DNA from: JAFGQU01 sp964483625
GTDB taxonomy: Bacteria; Omnitrophota; Gorgyraeia; Duberdicusellales; 4484-171
Assembly: GCA_964483625.1 (NCBI GenBank)
Contig: CAZABB010000005.1
Span: forward strand, 1 to 64,000
Reading direction: 5' to 3'
DNA length: 64,000 nt
Positions 58,617-64,000 of this stretch are shown here, piece by piece; position 1 is the first letter of the stretch, and each line of letters starts with the position of its first letter. A model generated the notes under the pieces. The model did not search any database, was not told the DNA's origin, and saw only the letters and a list, made by a program, of their open reading frames with translations. A program made the position numbers and the translations under genes.

Positions 58617-59005
58617 AAGACTGGGCGGCTCTTCCCATACGATTGGGACTGGGGACGGTATTTATTGCTCACGGATTACAAAAAGTTTTCGGTTTATTTG
58701 ATGGGGCGGGAGTTGCGGGATTCAGCGAGATGTTGCAGGAGCTCGGCTTTCCCTTGTCGGGAATGCTGGCGTATGCGGTGGCGTATATTGAATTTATCGG
58801 AGGGATCTTTCTGATCCTGGGGCTTTTTACGCAAGGTACCGCGTTTGTGCTGGCGATCGTTATGCTGGTAGCCATGGCGAAGGTTCATCTGGAAAAAGGG
58901 CTCTTTCTTTCCGCCGGCGGGTACGAATATACGCTGATTATCATATGTTCGCTTTTAAGTCTGCTTTGTTCGGGAGCCGGGAATTTGAGTTTTGATAAGA
59001 AATAG
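58613..59005 (+). CDS. DoxX-family membrane protein
   Basis: A 130-residue protein with four predicted helices, started at the ATG at 58613 after AAAGGAGG. DoxX/DoxD family features: RLGLGTVFIAHGLQKVFGLF and FIGGIFLILGLFTQGTAFVLAIVMLVAM. Family members act in electron transfer to quinones (thiosulfate:quinone oxidoreductase subunit in Acidianus) or as stress proteins. The four-base overlap with ndh points to a shared respiratory function here. Confidence 0.85.
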   Translation: MKDWAALPIRLGLGTVFIAHGLQKVFGLFDGAGVAGFSEMLQELGFPLSGMLAYAVAYIEFIGGIFLILGLFTQGTAFVLAIVMLVAMAKVHLEKGLFLSAGGYEYTLIIICSLLSLLCSGAGNLSFDKK

Positions 59006-59023
59006 AACGTACTGATTTAATGC

Positions 59024-59689
59024 ATGGATAATTTTTATGACCGATCGTATTACGGAAAGATTATTTCTCCCGACCGGGTGTACGAAGTACACCCGGCAAA
59101 GATGAGAGAGATACAGTTCTTAAAGCGATTCGTTGCTCCCGCCGCCGGCGATAAACTGTTGGATATCGGGTGCGGCGCCGGGGCGTATCTGATGGCCCTT
59201 GGTCACTGCGGGGCCGATCTCTGGGGGATAGATATCTCTGAGCATGCGACACAAATCGCCAAAAAGAGAGTATCGAAGCCTGGGCAGATCCTGTGCGCCA
59301 ACGCCGACCCTCTGCCGTTTGATGATAACGAGTTCGATTATGTGACTGCCTGGGGAATCGTAGAGCATTTCCCTTCGATTCCCTCGATCCTGGCTCAGAT
59401 GCACCGGGTTATGAAGCCTCACGGCAAAGCCGCGGTTATGGTGCCGAATATCTATTATTATAAATTCATCTGGGACACGTTACGGAAAGGTGCCGGTCCG
59501 GTTCGCCATCAGGAAATCGAGGCACTCTATTCGTTCGGTGAATGGAAGGATTTTATCGAGAAAGCGGGACTCACGATTGACCGGATATCGCATCATAACA
59601 AGTTCAATAAACCGCTGGTCAACTGGATGCGGAATATGTTTATCCCGTACTATTTTTCCAATCATTTTATTTTCATCTGTATAAAATAG
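59024..59689 (+). CDS. Class I SAM-dependent methyltransferase (Methyltransf_11-like)
   Basis: A 221-residue methyltransferase. Core motifs: LLDIGCGAGAYLMAL (motif I), LWGIDISEHATQIAKKR (motif II), LPFDDNEFDYVTAWGIVEHFP and the hydrophobic end. The LPFxDxxFDxVTAxxxxEH pattern is that of Methyltransf_11 enzymes, which methylate small molecules such as lipids or quinones. The substrate is not known. It follows DoxX after 18 bases and may be part of the respiratory group. Confidence 0.78.
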   Translation: MDNFYDRSYYGKIISPDRVYEVHPAKMREIQFLKRFVAPAAGDKLLDIGCGAGAYLMALGHCGADLWGIDISEHATQIAKKRVSKPGQILCANADPLPFDDNEFDYVTAWGIVEHFPSIPSILAQMHRVMKPHGKAAVMVPNIYYYKFIWDTLRKGAGPVRHQEIEALYSFGEWKDFIEKAGLTIDRISHHNKFNKPLVNWMRNMFIPYYFSNHFIFICIK

Positions 59690-59696
59690 ATAAAAA

Positions 59697-59747
59697 GATT
59701 AGACGTGCATCACGTTCATCGTCTATCGCTAAACGCTGGACGCTAAA
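59697..59747. repeat. ACGTTCATCG and CGCTAAACG-type words
   Basis: GACGTGCATCACGTTCATCG (59702-59721) and TATCGCTAAACGCTGGACGC (59724-59743) are loose tandem words directly before the next ribosome-binding site. The second type also occurs at 38306-38340. Confidence 0.45.
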
Positions 59748-59764
59748 TAAAAAAAGGAGGAGAT

Positions 59765-60079
59765 ATGGCCAAGAATCAGATGAAACAGAAAATGGAAAAA
59801 ATGTGGAAGAAAACCAGGAAGGATTTGGACAAAATCATCACCGATACCGACGGCGCGATGAAAAAGGGAGAGAAATACCTGAAAGACATATCCGGTAAAG
59901 GGAAGAAGAATCTTGATGTGCTGGCGCTTTCGTTGCAGAGGGAAAAGCTTTATTATGAATTAGGCAAGACGATTTCTCAGATCTCCGAAGGTAAGGCCGT
60001 GAATGTGAAGAAGGAGCATGAACTGCTCAATTCGATTAAGACCCTCAGCGCTCAGATCGATATGTTGAAGAAGAAATAA
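59765..60079 (+). CDS. Coiled-coil protein of unknown function
   Basis: A 104-residue lysine-rich protein with a good AAAGGAGGAG site. The sequence is almost entirely helical with heptad character (MKQKMEKMWKKTRKDLDKII and KKEHELLNSIKTLSAQIDMLKKK), interrupted by KDISGKGKKN near residue 45. No enzyme motif, signal or membrane segment. The size and basic character could suit a nucleoid- or envelope-associated protein, but this is speculation. Confidence 0.6.
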   Translation: MAKNQMKQKMEKMWKKTRKDLDKIITDTDGAMKKGEKYLKDISGKGKKNLDVLALSLQREKLYYELGKTISQISEGKAVNVKKEHELLNSIKTLSAQIDMLKKK

Positions 60080-60090
60080 TGAATGGAAGC

Positions 60091-60136
60091 TCTAAATCCG
60101 AAATCCTAAACTCTTAACTCCCGCTTAAAGCGGGAT
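60091..60136. repeat. AAATCC-type words and CCCGCT hairpin
   Basis: TCTAAATCCGAAATCCTAAA followed by CTCTTAACTC (60091-60120) is a loose tandem word array. It is followed by CCCGCTT-AAAGCGGG (60120-60134). The gap between the coiled-coil gene and maf holds nothing else I can identify. Confidence 0.4.
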
Positions 60137-60189
60137 CCCGTTGAATAAAAGCAATAATGTGCGGGAAAATTCAAAGCCTCAAACATTTT

Positions 60190-60765
60190 ATGTCTCATCC
60201 GAAGATCATTCTCGCTTCGGCGTCTCGGGCGAGGAAGAAGCTTCTTAAAGATGTCGGTTTGAGGTGCACTGTTGTGGTGCCGGGTGTCGGTGAATGCCGA
60301 AAAGCGAAATCCTGCCATACTTTGGTGATTGAAAATGCCCGGCGTAAAGCCGAATCTGTCGCCCGTAAACATCCGGGAGCGATCGTGATCTCTGCCGATA
60401 CGATCGTCGTCTCCGGGAAGAAGATTATTGGTAAGCCCCGCAATGCCCTCCAGGCAAAGAAAATCCTGAAGCTTCTCTCTTCTGCGCCGCACTGGGTGTA
60501 TAGCGGGATTGCCGTGGCCGCTCCCGGCAAAAAAATATTGACCGGGGGGGAGAAAACAAAGGTGTATATGGTCCCGTTGACCGATGCCCAGATCGAACGG
60601 TACCTCCGGAAGGTCCGTCCTTTCGACAAAGCGGGAGGGTTCGATATCGGCGGTCCCGCCGCGTTCTTTATCAATCGTATCGAGGGGTGCTATTTTAACG
60701 TCGTAGGCCTGCCACTGGCGCATCTGGCCCGGCTCCTGGGTAAGGCGGGGGTTGATATCTTCTAA
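60190..60765 (+). CDS. maf: Maf-family nucleotide pyrophosphatase
   Basis: About 191 residues from the ATG at 60190. Maf/YhdE-type nucleoside triphosphate pyrophosphatase: IILASASRARKKLLKDVGL at the start, catalytic VISADTIVVSGKKIIGKP, and DKAGGFDIGGPAAFFINRIEGCYFNVVGLPL near the end. The DKAGAYGIQG motif of typical Maf is here DKAGGFDIGG, a notable variation next to the substrate site. Family members hydrolyse dTTP, UTP or modified nucleotides. Confidence 0.88.
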   Translation: MSHPKIILASASRARKKLLKDVGLRCTVVVPGVGECRKAKSCHTLVIENARRKAESVARKHPGAIVISADTIVVSGKKIIGKPRNALQAKKILKLLSSAPHWVYSGIAVAAPGKKILTGGEKTKVYMVPLTDAQIERYLRKVRPFDKAGGFDIGGPAAFFINRIEGCYFNVVGLPLAHLARLLGKAGVDIF

Positions 60766-60808
60766 TGGTTTGTGAGCCAGTAATATAGCAATACACCTAA
60801 AAAAATAA

Positions 60809-60925
60809 TTGACTTTGTATTGGTTTAAATACATAATGTAATTCATTTAAAATTCCACTTCTCACGGAAACGGCGTAAGGCGCCGGTGTCAATTCGGTCA
60901 CGGAAACAGTTTCGTTGCCTTTTTT
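60809..60925 (+). promoter_or_regulatory. Promoter and attenuator-like leader of the alpha-glucan operon
   Basis: TTGACT (60809-60814) and CATAAT (60832-60837), 17-bp spacer, start a leader with two copies of TCACGGAAAC (60862-60871 and 60898-60907). Between them CGGCG-TAAGG-CGCCG forms a hairpin (60871-60885). The second copy can pair with TTCGTTGCC (60911-60919), followed by six T residues, giving a terminator-like end. No known riboswitch was recognised. Confidence 0.4.
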
Positions 60926-60974
60926 AGGAAAGTTAATAAAAACAGGCCCGGGAAAAAAGGATCAGGGGGGCGCT

Positions 60975-61343
60975 ATGAACAAAAAGAGTACGGTCAAAAG
61001 AAAGACAGGTAAAGGGAAAGGAAAGGGGGCGACCATGAAGATAGCCAGGGTGTTGAAGCCGCGTGTGGGTAGAAAGAGTAACGTCAAAAAAGTTGCTTTT
61101 CAGGTGCAGGCGTCTGGGGCTCAATCAGTGGCGCTTACCGGCGATTTTAATTCATGGGGTGATCAGGGGTTGAAGATGAAAAAAGGGCGTGACGGCATAT
61201 GGAAGATCGGGATGAACCTGGCTCCCGGCCGGTACGAATATAAGTTTATTGTCGACGGCCAGTGGTGGACCGATCCGGTCAATCCTCATGCCGTGACCAA
61301 TTCCTTCGGTGCGGTAAATTCCGTGATTGAAGTGGGGGCGTAA
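60975..61343 (+). CDS. CBM48/AMPK-type glycogen-binding domain protein
   Basis: About 122 residues from the ATG at 60975. A basic N-terminal tail (KKSTVKRKTGKGKGKGATMK) precedes one CBM48-type domain (about 38-122): KVAFQVQASGAQSVALTGDFNSWGDQGLKMKKGRDGIWKIGMNLAPGRYEYKFIVDGQWWTDP. The tryptophans and FNxW pattern bind alpha-glucans in AMPK beta subunits and isoamylase-type enzymes. It has no catalytic domain. Its position before a GT4, a DUF4912 protein and GH57 suggests a glycogen-targeting factor. Confidence 0.82.
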   Translation: MNKKSTVKRKTGKGKGKGATMKIARVLKPRVGRKSNVKKVAFQVQASGAQSVALTGDFNSWGDQGLKMKKGRDGIWKIGMNLAPGRYEYKFIVDGQWWTDPVNPHAVTNSFGAVNSVIEVGA

Positions 61344-61347
61344 CCTT

Positions 61348-62508
61348 ATGAGAATTGCTCTGTTTGCGTGGGAATCACTTCATTCGATCACCGTAGGCGG
61401 GATAGCTTTTCATGTAAGTGAATTAGCTGCCGCATTGCAGCGTAAAGGACATGATGTCCATGTGTTTACGCGTATCGGCCATCCCGATCAGCCGTGGTAT
61501 GAATGTATCCACGGGGTCCATTATCACCGTTGTCCCTACGGATTTCATTCCGATTTTATTGAGGAAACTAATAACATGTGCCGATCCTTCGTCGAGGCTT
61601 TTTTCCAGACCGAAGATCATATCGGACACTTTGATATCGTTCATGCTCATGATTGGTTGACCGCCAACGCTCTTTCCTGGATCAAACAGGGAAGAGGACA
61701 TAAAGGGATCTTTACCATGCATTCGACCGAGTACGGCCGGTGCGGCAATAACTTTTTCAACGGGACATCTCAGCGTATCCGGCATCATGAATGGCTGGGG
61801 ACCTATTGTGCCGACCGGGTGATTGCCGTATCGAAATCCTTGAAAAACGAAACTCAGTGGATATACAGTGTTCCCGACGATAAGGTGGATACGATCTATA
61901 ACGGTATCAGTTACTGGAATTACGATGGGTGGATTGATCCCCATACGGTACGGTCGGCATACGGTATCGGGCCGATGGATCCGATGGTTCTTTTCGTGGG
62001 AAGGATTGTCTATCAGAAGGGGCCGGATTTATTGACTGAAGCTATTCCGTACGTGTTGAACTATTATCCCAACGCGAAATTCGTGTTCGTCGGGGATGGG
62101 GAAATGCGTATGGGGGTTGAAGATCGTATCGGCCAGCTGGGGGTACGTCACGCGGTGAGGTTCCCCGGGTTTTTAAACGGCTGGCGCCTGACCGATCTCT
62201 ACAAGTCCTGTGATTGTGTCTGTGTTCCCAGCCGGAACGAACCGTTCGGGATCGTCTTGCTTGAGGCGTGGAGTTCGGGGAAACCGGTTGTTGCCTGTGA
62301 TACCGGCGGGCCGTCGGAAATTATCTGGCACCAGGTCAACGGCCTCAAAACATACGCAGCGCCCGATTCCATCGCCTGGGGTATCGGCACGTTGTTTAAC
62401 GACTTTGAATACGGCAGATGGATGGGACGAAACGGCCGGGTCGCGGTCGAGACGGTATTTTCCTGGGATACTATCGCCGATCAGGCCTTAATGGTTTATA
62501 ATAGTTAA
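61348..62508 (+). CDS. Glycosyltransferase family 4, glycogen-synthase-like
   Basis: A 386-residue retaining GT-B glycosyltransferase from the ATG at 61348, five bases after the preceding stop. Seen: RIALFAWESLHSITVGGIAFHVSELAAALQRKGHDV (acceptor domain, glycine loop), FDIVHAHDWLTANAL, LFVGRIVYQKGPDLLTEAI, and the donor-site motif PSRNEPFGIVLLEAWSSGKPVVACDTGG with the E-x7-E pattern. It is GT4 rather than GT5 by the N-terminal signature, but neighbours in the operon indicate alpha-1,4-glucan synthesis. Confidence 0.88.
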   Translation: MRIALFAWESLHSITVGGIAFHVSELAAALQRKGHDVHVFTRIGHPDQPWYECIHGVHYHRCPYGFHSDFIEETNNMCRSFVEAFFQTEDHIGHFDIVHAHDWLTANALSWIKQGRGHKGIFTMHSTEYGRCGNNFFNGTSQRIRHHEWLGTYCADRVIAVSKSLKNETQWIYSVPDDKVDTIYNGISYWNYDGWIDPHTVRSAYGIGPMDPMVLFVGRIVYQKGPDLLTEAIPYVLNYYPNAKFVFVGDGEMRMGVEDRIGQLGVRHAVRFPGFLNGWRLTDLYKSCDCVCVPSRNEPFGIVLLEAWSSGKPVVACDTGGPSEIIWHQVNGLKTYAAPDSIAWGIGTLFNDFEYGRWMGRNGRVAVETVFSWDTIADQALMVYNS

Positions 62509-62520
62509 AAGGAGATATCC

Positions 62521-63717
62521 GTGGCAGAATCTAAAAGGGAACAGGCCCAGAAAAACATATATACGAGGAATAAACCGGTTGCCGGGAGAATTCCCCGCAA
62601 GGATTCCGATACGGGTTCTTCCCGGCCGGTTTCTGATTCTGCCGGTGAATATCTCCCCGTACAGCCGCCGCGGCTGAAAAAGAAAGTTTCTGTCGATCAT
62701 CACGACCTTCCTGCCCTCGACAGCAATACCAGCATTACGCTTATGCCGCGCGATCCCCATTGGATCCACGCTTACTGGAATGTGTCGGAACGTTTTCTGA
62801 CGGAAGCTAAACGCCGGTTAGGAGAGGATGTTTTCAACCGTTCTACCCAGACCATACGCATGTATGATGTGACCTATAAGGATTTCGAAAAAGGCGATGC
62901 CCCCAACCGGATATTTGATATCGATGTGGGCGCGTTTACAAAGAACTGGTATATCGATTTATGGTCGGACCATGCGGCGTATTGCGCCGACCTGGGATTA
63001 CGTACTCCCGAGGGAGACTTCCTGCCGTTGGCACGTTCCAATTTTGTTGCAACCCCGCGGCAAGCTTCATCGGGCCGGCAGGATGCAATCTGGATGGAAG
63101 TAAAAGGCGACATGAATCAACGTCCTTTTGTGCAGCTTGACGAAGCGCAAAAACGGGTGCACCGTAACGTGGCGGCTCACGGGAAAAAATTCGGCAACCG
63201 TATTTTTCTTACCGAAGACGATATCCGCGCCTATTATTCCCGTCTCTTTCCGCTGCTTAAGAAGATTGTCTCGCTGCGTCTGGCGCGGGATGATCAGAAA
63301 CATCGTATATCTCTCAAAGACGGGCACGTTGTCCTCGATGATCTGCTTATTCAGGGAATATCGAAGAGTGAGTTCTTAAGGAGAATCCTTCTGGGCGCTT
63401 CGGCCGAAATGATCGAAAAGGGCGGAGCTTCAGAGCAGATTTCTTCCGGGGCCAGTTACCAGGCTCATTCGGAGAGAACCTTTTTCTTTGAGATCGGGAC
63501 AGAACTCATCGTCTATGGCCGAACCGAACCGGGGGCGATAGTATTGCTGGGAGGTAAGAATGTCGCGTTACGTCCCGACGGGACGTTTACGCTTCGTTTC
63601 GGATTGCCTGATGCCGGATATATTCCTCTTGATTTTGTCGCGCAGTCGCGTGATACGAAAGAAAGACGTACGATTACAACTTCGGTACGGCGTAACAAAA
63701 CCCAATATAGTCGTTAG
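62521..63717 (+). CDS. DUF4912-domain protein with C-terminal beta-sandwich
   Basis: A 398-residue protein, GTG start at 62521 after AAAGGAGA. The DUF4912 region (about 70-200) includes ITLMPRDPHWIHAYWNVSE, IRMYDVTYKDF and YCADLGLRTPEGDFLPLARSN. The C-terminal part (about 315-390, FFFEIGTELIVYGRTEPGAIVLLGGKNVALRPDGTFTLRFGLPDA) looks like an Ig-like sandwich. DUF4912 proteins commonly neighbour GH57 and GT genes in glycogen clusters; it has no known enzymatic role. A disordered, charged N-terminus precedes. Confidence 0.8.
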   Translation: MAESKREQAQKNIYTRNKPVAGRIPRKDSDTGSSRPVSDSAGEYLPVQPPRLKKKVSVDHHDLPALDSNTSITLMPRDPHWIHAYWNVSERFLTEAKRRLGEDVFNRSTQTIRMYDVTYKDFEKGDAPNRIFDIDVGAFTKNWYIDLWSDHAAYCADLGLRTPEGDFLPLARSNFVATPRQASSGRQDAIWMEVKGDMNQRPFVQLDEAQKRVHRNVAAHGKKFGNRIFLTEDDIRAYYSRLFPLLKKIVSLRLARDDQKHRISLKDGHVVLDDLLIQGISKSEFLRRILLGASAEMIEKGGASEQISSGASYQAHSERTFFFEIGTELIVYGRTEPGAIVLLGGKNVALRPDGTFTLRFGLPDAGYIPLDFVAQSRDTKERRTITTSVRRNKTQYSR

Positions 63718-63797
63718 TCGTTGGTGGACAGTATTTAGTAAAAAGATAGGAGAAAAAACTATCGACCACAGACTAAAGACCAGTGATTCAATCATCG
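63708..63797. repeat. AGTCGTTAG-type words between DUF4912 and GH57 genes
   Basis: TAGTCGTTAGTCGTTGGTGG (63709-63728, starting in the last codons of the DUF4912 gene) is followed by CTATCGACCACAGACTAAAG (63759-63778), whose complement has the same AGTCTGTGGTCGATAG word seen at 29781 and 34823. Confidence 0.5.
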
Positions 63798-63809
63798 CAG
63801 AATTAAAAA

Positions 63810-64000
63810 ATGGTTAAAGGATATCTATGCCTCTTACTCCACACCCATCTTCCTTTCGTCCGGCATCCGGAAGAAGAATACTTTCTCGAAGAAAACTGGC
63901 TTTTCGAAGCGATCACTGAGACATACATCCCTCTGATTCGCGTGTTCGATCGTCTTCTGTCTGACGGCATTGATTTTCGTATGACGATGTCGTTCACCCC
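63810..64000 (+). CDS. Partial GH57 alpha-glucan enzyme
   Basis: The first 63 codons of a gene cut by the window edge, starting with the ATG at 63810. The sequence LCLLLHTHLPFVRHPEEEYFLEENWLFEAITETYIPLI is the characteristic N-terminus of GH57 enzymes of the DUF1957/branching-enzyme group (HTHLPFVRHPE). It is likely a 1,4-alpha-glucan branching enzyme or amylase acting with the GT4 and CBM48 proteins upstream. No ribosome-binding site is clear. Confidence 0.85.
   Translation, partial: MVKGYLCLLLHTHLPFVRHPEEEYFLEENWLFEAITETYIPLIRVFDRLLSDGIDFRMTMSFT

Noticed and set aside
1..64000. tRNA or rRNA genes, prophage or insertion sequences
   Set aside because: No cloverleaf with GGTTCRA arm and acceptor pairing, no rRNA-like tract and no transposase, integrase or phage structural protein was recognised.

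Overview
The window looks like a chromosomal segment of an uncultivated Gram-negative bacterium. Evidence for an outer membrane is a Porin_5-like protein and several lipoproteins or secreted enzymes. The gene mix (GT4, DUF4912, CBM48 and GH57 glycogen-type genes together, menaquinone and carotenoid genes, archaeal-style GGPP synthase and methyltransferases, SD-led and often TTG/GTG-started genes) resembles deep-branching lineages such as Omnitrophota. That placement is only an impression from gene content; there is no rRNA in the window. I see no tRNA, CRISPR array, phage or transposase.

Layout. 1-8.3 kb: end of an rRNA m5C methyltransferase, HU, a methyltransferase/TPR pair, a large GH94-type phosphorylase, and a thioredoxin lipoprotein/thioredoxin-CcdA/radical SAM operon. 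8.3-13.8 kb: two structured RNA regions ahead of a NIL-domain gene, then trmJ-like, rplU-obg-proB-proA and nadD; rpmA is missing from this normally conserved block and Obg has a degenerate G domain. 13.9-18.7 kb: phosphohexomutase, plsC, rpsA, tyrS. 18.8-27.6 kb: a saccharide island with an ABC binding protein, two permeases, two secreted clan GH-A hydrolases and two carbohydrate-binding-like secreted proteins, with a LacI-type operator over one promoter. 27.7-29.8 kb: a metallopeptidase/ATP-grasp ligase pair. 30.1-31.6 kb: a GEMM-I (c-di-GMP) riboswitch with two hairpins inserted in its core, leading an RlpA-like gene and followed by a GGDEF gene. 31.7-38.2 kb: ABC-F ATPase, rlmB, an HD protein, fusA and small proteins.

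38.3-49 kb is a phosphate region: Na/Pi cotransporter, phoB-phoR, a promoter with four 11-bp-spaced Pho-box-like repeats, two small proteins, a porin, and pstSCAB-phoU with a terminator/attenuator between pstS and pstC. 49-59 kb is an isoprenoid/quinone region: crtI, ispH, crtB, two half-size lycopene cyclase subunits, GGPP synthase, menA, menG, NDH-2 and DoxX. 59-64 kb holds a methyltransferase, Maf and the start of a glycogen/alpha-glucan operon (CBM48 protein, GT4, DUF4912 protein, GH57).

Many intergenic gaps carry a second layer: short imperfectly reiterated words, often in facing pairs that can form long hairpins (GTCACAAG, ATCTGTGG, AGTCTATGG, TAATCATTG, CCCGTTC, CGCTAAACG, GGGATAGG, AAATCC types). 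Together with the modified c-di-GMP riboswitch and the NIL-gene leader these are the most interesting unexplained signals.
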